DNA of 64,000 nucleotides, from positions 1-64,000 of the forward strand of contig CANJCB010000001.1 of assembly GCA_947473305.1 (NCBI GenBank), written 5' to 3'. This document shows, piece after piece, positions 52,006-60,389 of this stretch. The DNA comes from Rhodospirillales bacterium. GTDB lineage: Bacteria > Pseudomonadota > Alphaproteobacteria > ATCC43930 > CGMCC-115725. Position 1 is the first letter of the stretch. Each line of letters starts with the position of its first letter. Made by a program: the position numbers and the translations under genes. The notes beneath the pieces were generated by a model. That model searched no databases. It was not told the DNA's origin and saw nothing but the letters and a program-made list of their open reading frames with translations.

Positions 52006-52725
52006 ATGCGGATAGTTGCGCTTGCTTTTTTCTTGTTCTCGCTCGCGGCCATGCCGGCGCGCGCAGCCTCTGGCGACATGGCGCTGGTTCTCGCCGTCGA
52101 TGTGTCGGAGAGCGTCGATGCGGGCCGCTACGAGTTGCAGCACGAGGGCATCGCCCGGGCGTTCGAGAACCCGCAATTGACCGCCGCCATACGCGGAGGC
52201 ACGCATGGGGCGATCGATGTGCTGGTGCTGGAATGGTCCGACCGCGACCAGCAGGCCATCACGGTCGACTGGACCTCCGTCAGGGACAAGGCCTCGGCGG
52301 AGGCTTTCGCGACAAAGGTCCGGGCGACGAGGCGGACCTCAGCCGGACGCACCGCCATCGGAGATGCTCTGGCGGCGGCGAAGCTTGCATTCGACCGGTT
52401 GCCCGACAAGGCGGATCGTCACGTGATCGATCTTTCCGGGGACGGGATCGCGAATATCGGCCGCGACCCTGGGGACGTGCGCGACGAACTCGTCGCGGAA
52501 GGCATCGTCATCAACGGGCTGGCGATCCTGGAGACCGAGCCCTGGCTCGACCAGTATTACAACGCCTATGTCGTGGGAGGCCCCGGGGGCTTCCTGATGC
52601 AGGTCGACAGCTTCGACAATTTCGGCACGGCCATGCTGAACAAGCTGCTGACCGAGATCGTCATGAACGTGCCGGCAGCACGGCGTCACGCCGCGCTGCC
52701 GGTCCCTGTCGGTCAGATGCAGTAG
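52006..52725 (+). CDS. DUF1194 protein with von Willebrand A-like fold
   Basis: A 239-residue exported protein. The signal peptide ends near AARA (about residue 20). The metal-site-like motif LVLAVDVSESVDAGRY (DxSxS, the MIDAS start) comes right after it, then TSAGRTAIGDALAAAK near 121 and DLSGDGIANIG near 143. The DUF1194 family is periplasmic and of unknown role; a ligand-binding or adhesion function is likely from the fold. Its last 13 bases overlap the convergent ornithine decarboxylase gene. Confidence 0.85.
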   Translation: MRIVALAFFLFSLAAMPARAASGDMALVLAVDVSESVDAGRYELQHEGIARAFENPQLTAAIRGGTHGAIDVLVLEWSDRDQQAITVDWTSVRDKASAEAFATKVRATRRTSAGRTAIGDALAAAKLAFDRLPDKADRHVIDLSGDGIANIGRDPGDVRDELVAEGIVINGLAILETEPWLDQYYNAYVVGGPGGFLMQVDSFDNFGTAMLNKLLTEIVMNVPAARRHAALPVPVGQMQ

Positions 52726-53843
52726 GTCTTGATCGGCGAGAAGCCGTTGAAGGCCACCGAGGCATAGCTCGAGGTATAGGCGCCGGTCGAAAGGACCTCG
52801 ACCTTGTCGCCAACCTTCAAGTCGAGCGGCAGCTTGTAGCCCGCCTTCTCGTAGAGGATGTCCGCGCTGTCGCAGGTCGGACCCGCGAGCACCACCGGCC
52901 CCACCTCGCCGCCGTCGTGCGGCGTGCGGATGCGGTACTTGATGCTCTCGTCCATCGTCTCCGCGAGGCCGTTGAACTTGCCCACGTCGAGATAGACCCA
53001 GCGGGTGTCCTCGTTGGACCCCTTCTGGGAGATCAGCACGACCTCGCTCTGGATCACGCCGCTGTCGCCCACGATGGAGCGGCCGGGCTCGACGATGATC
53101 TCGGGCAGATAGTTACCGTAATGCTTGGTGATCGCCTTCATGACCGCGGCCGCATAGCGCTCCACGCCGGGGACGTCGTCCCGGTAATGCGCCGGGAAGC
53201 CGCCGCCGATGTTGACCATGCGCAGGTTGATGTCCGACGCCGCCAGGACGGAGAACATCTTCGCGGCCTGGCCGACAGCGGTGTCCCACTGATGCAGGTC
53301 GGTCTGCTGCGAGCCGACATGGAAGGAGACGCCATAGGGATCGAGGCCGAGCTTCCGCGACTGCTGCAACAGCTTCGCCGCCATCTCGGGCGAGCAGCCG
53401 AACTTCCGGGAGAGCGGCCATTCGGCGCCCTTGCAATCGACGAGGATGCGGCAGAAGACCTTCGCGCCGGGTGCTACCCGCGCGAGCTTCTCCATCTCCG
53501 CCTCGCTGTCGAAGGCGAAGAGCCGCACGCCCCGCTCATAGGCATAGGCAATGTCGCGCTCTTTCTTGATGGTATTGCCGAAGGAGATGCGGTCGGCGCA
53601 GACCGAGAGACCCATGCAAAGGTCGATCTCGCCGCGGCTCGCCACGTCGAAGCTGGAGCCGCGCTTGGCCAGCATGCTCACGACCTCGGGGGCCGGATTG
53701 GCCTTCACCGCGTAGAAGACACGGGCAAGCGGGAGATATCGTCGGAGCATGTCGTAGCTTTCGCCGACGACATCGAGATCGATGACGATGCAGGGGGTTT
53801 CGGGTTGGCGCTCGGCGAGAAAGCGGTCGATCTTCGCGGTCAT
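52713..53843 (-). CDS. Ornithine (or lysine/ornithine) decarboxylase, fold type III
   Basis: A 376-residue PLP enzyme of the alanine-racemase fold. The PLP Lys is K47 in YAVKANPAPEV. It also has the glycine loop MVNIGGGFPAHY near residue 215, EPGRSIVGDSG near 255, and the catalytic Cys in AGPTCDSADIL near 320, which completes the partner active site in the dimer. It converts ornithine to putrescine, feeding polyamine synthesis. The ATG at 53843 begins the family sequence. A long structured leader lies upstream. Confidence 0.92.
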   Translation of the reverse strand: MTAKIDRFLAERQPETPCIVIDLDVVGESYDMLRRYLPLARVFYAVKANPAPEVVSMLAKRGSSFDVASRGEIDLCMGLSVCADRISFGNTIKKERDIAYAYERGVRLFAFDSEAEMEKLARVAPGAKVFCRILVDCKGAEWPLSRKFGCSPEMAAKLLQQSRKLGLDPYGVSFHVGSQQTDLHQWDTAVGQAAKMFSVLAASDINLRMVNIGGGFPAHYRDDVPGVERYAAAVMKAITKHYGNYLPEIIVEPGRSIVGDSGVIQSEVVLISQKGSNEDTRWVYLDVGKFNGLAETMDESIKYRIRTPHDGGEVGPVVLAGPTCDSADILYEKAGYKLPLDLKVGDKVEVLSTGAYTSSYASVAFNGFSPIKTYCI

Positions 53844-54297
53844 TTCGGATGTCCTTCCTCGGCGACGGGAAGAGCGCGAAACGGAGCACCTAGCCTCTCG
53901 CGAGCCGCCCATCTCTTGGAGATGGCGCTTCGGCGTGGCGGGTTTTCCGGATGCGTCTTCTCGCTGCCGACCCAAATCGGTGGCAATTGCAAGAGACGAT
54001 GTCCTGGGCATAGCGACTTTAGTCGCGAGCCGTCCGACGATTTTAGGGTTAGGTTAGACTACTCGGGTCTATCGACCCTCGTCCGCCGCTTCCGCGGGCG
54101 ACCCGAAGACGCCAAGGATTGGCATCGGGCCAGGGCTCTTCGGCCCTGTAGCAAGCTGCAACCATATCGACCTCCCTCTCGGGACCGGCCCACTAGACCG
54201 GATCTGCCAAAAAGGACGCTGGACGTCGTTGCATAACCACAAGGGCCATAGGCACGTGCGAGTGCGTCGCGAAACGGATAAATACGCTCAATCATCC
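53844..54297 (-). promoter_or_regulatory. Long structured leader of ornithine decarboxylase (speF-leader-like)
   Basis: Between the decarboxylase start and the next gene lie 625 bases without a conserved gene. The proximal 450, read on the minus strand, hold several strong hairpins: CAGGGC/GCCCTG around 54131-54148, GCGAC/GTCGC around 54013-54026 and CCGGTC/GACCGG around 54183-54201. A short open frame (54059-54295) starts inside. Alphaproteobacterial ornithine decarboxylase genes are known to carry a conserved RNA, the speF leader, of similar size and position. I infer that this is a member. I cannot check its consensus. Confidence 0.5.
54059..54295 (-). other. Candidate leader-peptide frame upstream of ornithine decarboxylase
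   Basis: It begins with ATG at 54295 (MIERIYPFRDALARAYGP) and runs 78 codons, Arg-rich at the end. In enterobacteria an arginine-containing leader peptide senses ornithine while being translated and controls speF. The position here invites the same reading, but only the first 20 codons look protein-like and the rest crosses the hairpins, so a shorter or no peptide is also possible. Confidence 0.3.
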
Positions 54298-54468
54298 CAG
54301 ATGCAAGGGCTTATTTGTGATCGTTTTTGATTTTTTTGGGGCGAGACTAAGACGACACGGCCGCGAAGTCTGTAGAATGGCGGAAACCTGCCCTTCCAAT
54401 GCGATCCCTAGTCTTGAAAGAAGGGGGCTTTCGACAGTCCCCGTGACAGTAATCGCCTTATCCGAAGC

Positions 54469-55503
54469 TTAAGTCTTCCCGTGCCGACGCGCAGAGGCGA
54501 CGAAGCCCTCGATATCCGATTCCCGGGTATTGAAGGCGGTCACCAACCGAATGCTCGGCTTGGCGCCGTCCCTCCGGTAGAAGCGATAGCCCTCCTTCTC
54601 CAGCCCTTGAAGAACCGACTCGGGAAGCTCGACAAAGAGCTCGTTTGCCTCCACGGGATGGATAAGACGGATATCGGGGACCTGTCCCAACCCCCGGGCA
54701 AGGCGCGCCGCCATCGTGTTCGCCTGCGTCGCGTTGCGCAGCCACAGATCGTTCTCTAGATAGGCTTCCAATTGCGCCGACAGAAACCGCATCTTCGAAA
54801 AGAGATGCCCTCCGCGCTTCCGGCGGAAGGCGAAGTCCACAGCCTTCGCCGGATCGAAGAAGACCACGGCTTCCACGCCGAGCGCACCGTTCTTGGTGGC
54901 TCCGAAGGAGAGAACATCCACCCCGGCCCGCCAGGTGATATCCGCCGGATGGCAACCGAGCGACGCCACCGCATTGGCAAAGCGCGACCCGTCCATATGG
55001 AGACCCAGGTGGTGGCTTCGGGCGATCTCGGCGATTGCGGCGATCTCTGCCGGGCGATAGATGGTGCCCGCCTCGCTCGCCTGGGTGATGCTGATCGCGG
55101 CAGGCTGCATATGGTGGACCACCCCCTGACCGCCTGAAGCCACCGCCCCCATCAGGTCTTCGGCCTGCAACTTTCCATCGGCTCCGTCGAGCGGCGCCAG
55201 CCTGGCGCCGCCGCAGTAGAACTCCGGCGCGCCGCATTCGTCGATTTCGATATGAGCAAGGCGATGGCAATAGATCACGCCCCAGGGCGGCGTGATCGCA
55301 GCAAGGGAGAGCGCATTGGCCGCTGTGCCGGTGGCCACCGGGAAGACCGCCACGTCGTGCTCGAAAAGATCGGCGAAACGCTTCGTCAGCCTCTCCGTGA
55401 TCTCGTCCGCGCCATAGGAGGAAACGGAGCCCTCGCTGGCCGCCACCACGGCCGCCATGATCTCGGGCGCCACGCCGGTGACGTTGTCGCTGCGAAAATC
55501 CAT
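54469..55503 (-). CDS. Low-specificity threonine aldolase family enzyme
   Basis: A 344-residue fold type I PLP enzyme. It starts MDFRSDNVTGVAPEIMAAV, has YGADEITERL near residue 30, VATGTAANALSL near 56, HMDGSRFANA near 168 and the PLP lysine in SFGATKNGALG near 200. The family splits L-threonine or allo-threonine into glycine and acetaldehyde. It is close to the LtaE/GLY1 type. It is transcribed toward the ornithine decarboxylase but 625 bases away with a leader in between, so it is probably a separate unit. Confidence 0.88.
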   Translation of the reverse strand: MDFRSDNVTGVAPEIMAAVVAASEGSVSSYGADEITERLTKRFADLFEHDVAVFPVATGTAANALSLAAITPPWGVIYCHRLAHIEIDECGAPEFYCGGARLAPLDGADGKLQAEDLMGAVASGGQGVVHHMQPAAISITQASEAGTIYRPAEIAAIAEIARSHHLGLHMDGSRFANAVASLGCHPADITWRAGVDVLSFGATKNGALGVEAVVFFDPAKAVDFAFRRKRGGHLFSKMRFLSAQLEAYLENDLWLRNATQANTMAARLARGLGQVPDIRLIHPVEANELFVELPESVLQGLEKEGYRFYRRDGAKPSIRLVTAFNTRESDIEGFVASARRHGKT

Positions 55504-55519
55504 AACCGACCGTCTCCTG

Positions 55520-55849
55520 CTAGGGCTTTGCCGGGCGCAACTCTATCGTTCCCAGCGGCTGGCCGGAACCGGGATCGAGCACCAGCAGGCGCTCCGCGCC
55601 ATCGGGCATGAGGAGCCGCAGCACCAATCGCTCGCCGGCCGCCGCCATCTCTTGGATCTTGGCGCCCTGGGGGAGATCGACAGCCACGTTGCCGAACATC
55701 TTGCCCGGCGCTGCCAGCGCGGGGGCCGTCACGGCACTCGTCCGCGCGCCCCCTCTGGCGGCCCGGTCGATGATCGCGCCGGCGACGACACCGACGCCAA
55801 TGACGATCAGCACCCCCATTATAATGACCAGGGTCTTGAGACCTCGCAT
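55520..55849 (-). CDS. Single-span membrane protein of unknown function
   Basis: A 109-residue protein: one N-terminal membrane span (VIIMGVLIVIGVGVVAGAII, residues 8-27), a Ala/Thr-rich linker, and a small beta-rich domain with MFGNVAVDLPQGAKI and LVLRLLMPDGAERLLVLDP. DUF-type proteins of this layout are common in alphaproteobacteria; the function is unknown. The start at 55849 is 22 bases from the divergent rluD start. It ends 16 bases before the aldolase start, so the two may be cotranscribed. Confidence 0.65.
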   Translation of the reverse strand: MRGLKTLVIIMGVLIVIGVGVVAGAIIDRAARGGARTSAVTAPALAAPGKMFGNVAVDLPQGAKIQEMAAAGERLVLRLLMPDGAERLLVLDPGSGQPLGTIELRPAKP

Positions 55850-55871
55850 GCTTCCGTCCAATGTTGCCGGG

Positions 55872-56861
55872 ATGACAGCCACCGACAAAGCCGATGCCGA
55901 TATCCGGGAAGTGACGACCGGCGCGACCGATGCGGGCCAGAGGCTCGACCGGCTCCTGGCCGGCCGGCTTGCCGACCTGTCGCGCACCCGCCTCAAGGCC
56001 CTTATCGAAGACGGCAGGGTGACGACGGGCGGCGCGACGATATCGGACGCATCCTTGAGGGTCAAACCTGGCCAGCTTTTTCGGATCGCCATACCGGATG
56101 CGACACCGGACCGTCCGCAGCCCCAGGCGATGGATCTCGTCATCGTTCACGAAGACGAGGACCTGCTGGTGATTGACAAGCCGGCTGGCTTGGTGGTCCA
56201 TCCGGCGCCGGGCAACCCCGACCATACGCTGGTCAATGCGCTGCTCGCTCATTGCGGCGATACCCTCACGGGCATCGGCGGCGTGAGACGGCCGGGCATC
56301 GTCCATCGCCTCGACAAGGACACAAGCGGTCTCATGGTCGTCGCCAAGACGGAGCGCGCCCATGCCTCGCTCTCGGCGGCCTTCGCGAACCATACGCTGA
56401 CCCGTGCCTACCAAGCCGTGGTCTGGGGCGTGCCCCTGCCCCGTGCCGGCGAAATAGCCGGCCGCATCGGACGCAGCCCGCGCAACCGAAAGAAGATGGC
56501 CGTCGTCCAGTCGGGTGGGAAAGATGCCTTGACGCGTTATCGGGTGCTGCGCGAATTCGGGGGCATGGCGGCTCTGGTCGAATGCCGGCTCGCCACCGGT
56601 CGGACCCATCAGATCCGCGTGCATATGACAGAGACCGGACACCCCCTGATCGGCGACCAGACCTATGGCTCGACCCGCCGCGCGGGAAGATTGTCGGCCC
56701 TGCCGGAGGAGGCCAAAGCGGCGATCCGGGAGTTCCCGCGCCAGGCGCTCCACGCGGTCGTGATCGGATTTGACCATCCCGCGACTGGCGCATATCTGGA
56801 ATTCGTCAGTACGTTACCTAACGATATCGGACAATTGATCCATTACTTAGAGCCGCTCTAG
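55872..56861 (+). CDS. rluD: 23S rRNA pseudouridine synthase (RluD type)
   Basis: A 329-residue protein with an N-terminal S4 RNA-binding domain (GQRLDRLLAGRLADLSRTRL) and the synthase core, whose catalytic Asp lies in IVHRLDKDTSGLMVVAK. ARTHQIRVH-like ATGRTHQIRVHM is near residue 240. RluD modifies helix 69 of 23S rRNA. I chose the ATG at 55872; an in-frame ATG at 55848 adds eight residues. It precedes rpoH by 62 bases. Confidence 0.92.
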   Translation: MTATDKADADIREVTTGATDAGQRLDRLLAGRLADLSRTRLKALIEDGRVTTGGATISDASLRVKPGQLFRIAIPDATPDRPQPQAMDLVIVHEDEDLLVIDKPAGLVVHPAPGNPDHTLVNALLAHCGDTLTGIGGVRRPGIVHRLDKDTSGLMVVAKTERAHASLSAAFANHTLTRAYQAVVWGVPLPRAGEIAGRIGRSPRNRKKMAVVQSGGKDALTRYRVLREFGGMAALVECRLATGRTHQIRVHMTETGHPLIGDQTYGSTRRAGRLSALPEEAKAAIREFPRQALHAVVIGFDHPATGAYLEFVSTLPNDIGQLIHYLEPL

Positions 56862-56864
56862 ACT
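56835..56864 (+). promoter_or_regulatory. Possible rpoH promoter
   Basis: TTGATC (56835-56840) and TAGACT (56859-56864) are 18 bases apart, within the end of rluD, about 60 bases ahead of the rpoH ATG. The -35 matches four of six positions and the -10 match is moderate. It may be chance. Confidence 0.3.
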
Positions 56865-56923
56865 GGACAAAATCCGACTTCTCTGGTAGGTTATTGAGGT
56901 TTCCAGTCAGGAGCCTCAGGCTT

Positions 56924-57811
56924 ATGGCAAGCGTTTCCTCGGTCCCCAGCATCTCCTCCGAAGGCGGCCTTTCCCGCTATCTCCAGGAGATTCGCAAATT
57001 CCCCATGTTGCAGCCCGAGCAGGAATACATGCTCGCAAAGCGTTGGCGCGAACATGCCGACCCCGACGCCGCGCAGCAGCTCGTGACGAGCCATCTCAGG
57101 CTCGTCGCGAAGATCGCCATGGGATATCGTGGCTACGGACTGCCTCTCTCGGAACTCATCTCCGAAGGCAATGTCGGGATGATGCAGGCGGTGAAGCGCT
57201 TCGAGCCCGACCGCGGCTTCCGCCTCGCGACCTACGCCATGTGGTGGATTCGGGCCTCGATCCAGGAATACATCCTGCATTCCTGGTCGCTCGTGAAGAT
57301 GGGCACCACGGCGGCCCAAAAGAAGCTCTTTTTCAACCTGCGCCGTCTCAAGGGACAGCTTCAGGCGATCGAGGACGGCGATCTCTCGCCGGAGAACGTG
57401 CGCAAGATCGCGACCGAGCTGGAAGTGCCCGAATCCGACGTCATCAGCATGAACCGGCGGCTGGCCAGCCCGGACCATTCCCTGAACGCGCCGCTTCGCG
57501 CCGACAGCGAGGGCGAATGGCAGGATTGGCTGATCGACGACGAGGAAAGCCAGGAAAAGAAGCTCGGCGACCGGCAGGAGCTGGGCCTGCGTCACGACCT
57601 TCTCAAAAAGGCGATGACCCATCTCAACGAGCGCGAGCGCCATATCCTGATGGAAAGGCGGCTGCGCGAGGAACCGACGACGCTTGAGGATCTCTCCCAG
57701 CATTACGGTATCTCTCGCGAGCGCGTCCGGCAGATCGAAGTGCGCGCCTTCGAAAAAATTCAGAAGGCGATCAAGGCCGGGGCATTGGAACGACGGCTGC
57801 TGACCAACTGA
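56924..57811 (+). CDS. rpoH: RNA polymerase sigma factor RpoH (sigma-32)
   Basis: A 295-residue group 3 sigma factor. Region 2 carries LVAKIAMGYRGYGLPLSELI and AVKRFEPDRGFRLATYAMWW. The RpoH box is present as TAAQKKLFFNLRRLKG near residue 130. Region 4.2 ends in LSQHYGISRERVRQIEVRA. It directs heat-shock transcription. The ATG at 56924 follows CAGGAGCC. Alphaproteobacteria often have several RpoH copies; only one is in this window. Confidence 0.95.
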   Translation: MASVSSVPSISSEGGLSRYLQEIRKFPMLQPEQEYMLAKRWREHADPDAAQQLVTSHLRLVAKIAMGYRGYGLPLSELISEGNVGMMQAVKRFEPDRGFRLATYAMWWIRASIQEYILHSWSLVKMGTTAAQKKLFFNLRRLKGQLQAIEDGDLSPENVRKIATELEVPESDVISMNRRLASPDHSLNAPLRADSEGEWQDWLIDDEESQEKKLGDRQELGLRHDLLKKAMTHLNERERHILMERRLREEPTTLEDLSQHYGISRERVRQIEVRAFEKIQKAIKAGALERRLLTN

Positions 57812-57818
57812 ACCGGCT

Positions 57819-58301
57819 TCAGCGCGATTCGCCGGTCACGTCGTCGCCCCACTCCTCCTTCAGCTTCTTGGCGCGCTCGCGCAGTTGTTTCTGCAGTTTG
57901 TCGGCGCGGGCGTCGACCATCTTCCGAGCGATAGGCGGCGTGCTGTAGAAGATCAGCCAGCCGATGCCCGCGGCTCCATACATCAGGAGCCAGCTGAAGG
58001 GATTGCTCAGGGCTTCGATCGCTCGATCGAAGCTGATGCCGCCCGTCCAGAGCCCGCTCAAAAGAGCGATCACCCCTGCGAAATTCATCCAAACGATGGT
58101 GCGCGTGAGATAGCGGGCGGGTTGACGGTCGGCGATAAAGGCGGCGAGGCTGGGCAAGAGGCCTGCCAACAGCACCATGGCCAAAGGCGGAGCCAGGATG
58201 GACAGGATCGTCGCGACCAGGATCGCGAGCGTCGCATAGGTGCTGCCCTTCTTCTGGACACTCCCGGCGCCGCCCTTGGCTTTCTTCGCTGCTTTCGCCA
58301 T
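57819..58301 (-). CDS. Membrane protein of unknown function
   Basis: A 160-residue protein with a Lys/Ala-rich N-terminus, then four hydrophobic spans (about residues 22-45, 48-58, 68-88 and 100-118), and a charged, helical C-terminus (DKLQKQLRERAKKLKEEWG) that probably forms a coiled coil in the cytoplasm. It lies four bases behind the tail-anchored kinase-like gene on the same strand, so they are almost surely cotranscribed and could act together at the membrane. I do not recognise a family. Confidence 0.7.
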   Translation of the reverse strand: MAKAAKKAKGGAGSVQKKGSTYATLAILVATILSILAPPLAMVLLAGLLPSLAAFIADRQPARYLTRTIVWMNFAGVIALLSGLWTGGISFDRAIEALSNPFSWLLMYGAAGIGWLIFYSTPPIARKMVDARADKLQKQLRERAKKLKEEWGDDVTGESR

Positions 58302-58305
58302 GGCG

Positions 58306-60318
58306 TCAGCGCATGATTACGATAGCGGCGAGCATGACCACCCAGGACAGGAAACTCGCCGTCACCGTCGCCATCTGACCGCCCAGTTCGGCCGCTTTCA
58401 TCGGCCGGGTCGGCCCTTCGGCCTGGAGCGCTTCCAGCAGACGCTGGACCATCCCGTATTCGCGCAGGGCCTCGGCGAAAGCGGCTGTGTCCTGGTAACG
58501 CTCGTTGGCATTGTCCACGAGTTGCAGCATTTCCGTCAGATTGCCGCGGGAGGCGATCTTCGGCAGCTGGGCGTAGATATAGGTTCGATGCGGACGATGA
58601 CGGAAACGATCAACGGCGGGCGCGAGCTGCTTGATCAGTCTTTGCGCGAGGTTCGGGACGGCTCGCGGGCCGCTGCCGGCCTGCAGTCGCGACAGCATCT
58701 GCACGATGGCGACACAGCGCATGGCCGCGTCGGAACTCGCTAGCCCTTCGATCCAGTCATGGCTCGCAAAGCGGGAGCGCGCCGCCACAAAAGCCGCGAA
58801 ATGCCGATCGACCACCAGATCGTCCGGACGCGACTGAAGGACCTGTTCCAATGCGCGCAGCAGATCGCCAGGCTCGGTCACATATTCCGGCTCGAGCAGA
58901 GGCGAGAGACAATGGAGCTTGGGATTGAGTTCGTAGACCACCCTTTCGATGCCGAAACCCGCCTTCTTGTCGTCGAGGTGGCGGCGCATCTTTTCGAAAG
59001 TCTTGGTGATCTGCAGGTACTCGGGCGTCTGCTTCTCCTGAATGGCGCACCAGAACTGGGCAAGGCGCGCCTGGATGATTTCCGAGATGACGGCGATCGA
59101 CCCCACCCCATAAAAGGCCCCGGCCAGGGCGGTGCCGATACCGTCGGGCATGGCGGCGAATGCCTTGAAGCGGATCGGCGCCACGGGATCGAGCGCGATC
59201 GCGATCCGGGCGGTGAGCCTTTCGTCGTCGGGGATGCCGCCTTCCTGGTTCTCGCTGACGGCCTGACGCAGCGCCTTCTGGCGGGGCTCGTCCTGGAGGC
59301 TGCGCTCCATCCAGGCCTCGAACTCGGGACTGCGGGCCACGCGCGCCGCGCCTATGGGATCCCGGGTGAAAGCTTCGGAGATCGGCCTTACAGAAAAATA
59401 GCCCTGCCCGTTGAACTCGAATTCACGGGCCGCCCGCTTAGGGCTGCCGCCTTGGCGGGGCGGCATGTGGCGGCCTTGCACCCAAAGATCCAGGTCCTGG
59501 AGGCTCCAACGATCGTTGGGATCGTCGATCAGCAGACCGCGCACCGCTTCCGCCATATTGAGCGAGACGCGATCTCCCCCCATCACGGCGGCAAAAGAGC
59601 CCCGGTTCATCTTCTCCCGCAGGATGTCGCTGTCGCTCATCTGCGCCGTCGGACTGCGGCCCAGGACAAGATGAACAAGCGCCACGCCAAGCGCATAGAG
59701 ATCGTGCGAGGGATCGCCCTTGCCCCGCGCCGTCGGACTCGTCATGGCACTTTCGATGGTTTCATAGACGGCGGGCTGAAGAGCCCCCGGCGGGGCCGTG
59801 CAACAGTCTCCGATGGTCATCAGCCGGCGCGTGCTGTCGCGATAGAAGAAGTTGGTGGCGCGGATGGCCCGATGCGTATGGTCGGCGAGCAAAAACTCCC
59901 GCAAGGACACGATGATGGGCGGCAGGACGAAATGGATGATGTCGTCCTCGTTGATCGGCGCGATCGGCTGGGTAAGCGACGTCATCACCCTGCCCCCACC
60001 GGGGCGGGGATATATGATCGCGAAGCAATGCCGACCGGCGATGGGCCAGAAGACGGAGCCCCATTCCAAAGGTCCCCAGATGGAATCGAGCCGGATTTCC
60101 TTCATCGCTTCCAGCGTCGCGATCCGCGGCGGGAGGGAAACGTCGCAGACCAGCGCGAACACGGACTCCGTAGGGCGTTCCCGATCGACGGCGGCGAAGG
60201 CTCCCGCATTGGGCGACCGCAGGTCCGGCAAAGCCCGGTCCGGATAGATGTCGTAGCGGCCCGCCAGCCGCGACGGCGCCGCAGGACCTATGGCGACTTC
60301 TGCCTCGCCCTGCGCCAT
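58306..60318 (-). CDS. Kinase-like protein, probably catalytically inactive, with C-terminal membrane anchor
   Basis: A 670-residue protein. Residues about 20-275 follow the protein-kinase layout: HRAIRATNFFYRD near residue 158 takes the place of the HRDxxxxN catalytic loop, with Ala for the catalytic Asp, IGDCC takes the place of DFG, then DLYALGVALVHLVLGRSP (helix F) and DDPNDRWSLQDLDLW (helix I). The catalytic Asp is missing, so activity is unlikely. Residues 300-640 are helical and unlike domains I know. One membrane span ends the chain (about 648-668). The next gene in the operon also encodes a membrane protein. Function unknown. Confidence 0.75.
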   Translation of the reverse strand: MAQGEAEVAIGPAAPSRLAGRYDIYPDRALPDLRSPNAGAFAAVDRERPTESVFALVCDVSLPPRIATLEAMKEIRLDSIWGPLEWGSVFWPIAGRHCFAIIYPRPGGGRVMTSLTQPIAPINEDDIIHFVLPPIIVSLREFLLADHTHRAIRATNFFYRDSTRRLMTIGDCCTAPPGALQPAVYETIESAMTSPTARGKGDPSHDLYALGVALVHLVLGRSPTAQMSDSDILREKMNRGSFAAVMGGDRVSLNMAEAVRGLLIDDPNDRWSLQDLDLWVQGRHMPPRQGGSPKRAAREFEFNGQGYFSVRPISEAFTRDPIGAARVARSPEFEAWMERSLQDEPRQKALRQAVSENQEGGIPDDERLTARIAIALDPVAPIRFKAFAAMPDGIGTALAGAFYGVGSIAVISEIIQARLAQFWCAIQEKQTPEYLQITKTFEKMRRHLDDKKAGFGIERVVYELNPKLHCLSPLLEPEYVTEPGDLLRALEQVLQSRPDDLVVDRHFAAFVAARSRFASHDWIEGLASSDAAMRCVAIVQMLSRLQAGSGPRAVPNLAQRLIKQLAPAVDRFRHRPHRTYIYAQLPKIASRGNLTEMLQLVDNANERYQDTAAFAEALREYGMVQRLLEALQAEGPTRPMKAAELGGQMATVTASFLSWVVMLAAIVIMR

Positions 60319-60389
60319 TTCCGCAAATGCTCCTCGGCTGAACCAATTTCGAAGATGGTTAACCTTAACTGGGGATAGTCAATAAAAGG

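Noticed and set aside
58759-60378. 539-codon plus-strand frame opposite the kinase-like gene
   Set aside because: The minus-strand protein has kinase-fold motifs and an operon partner; the plus frame is rich in Arg, His and Asp with no domain.
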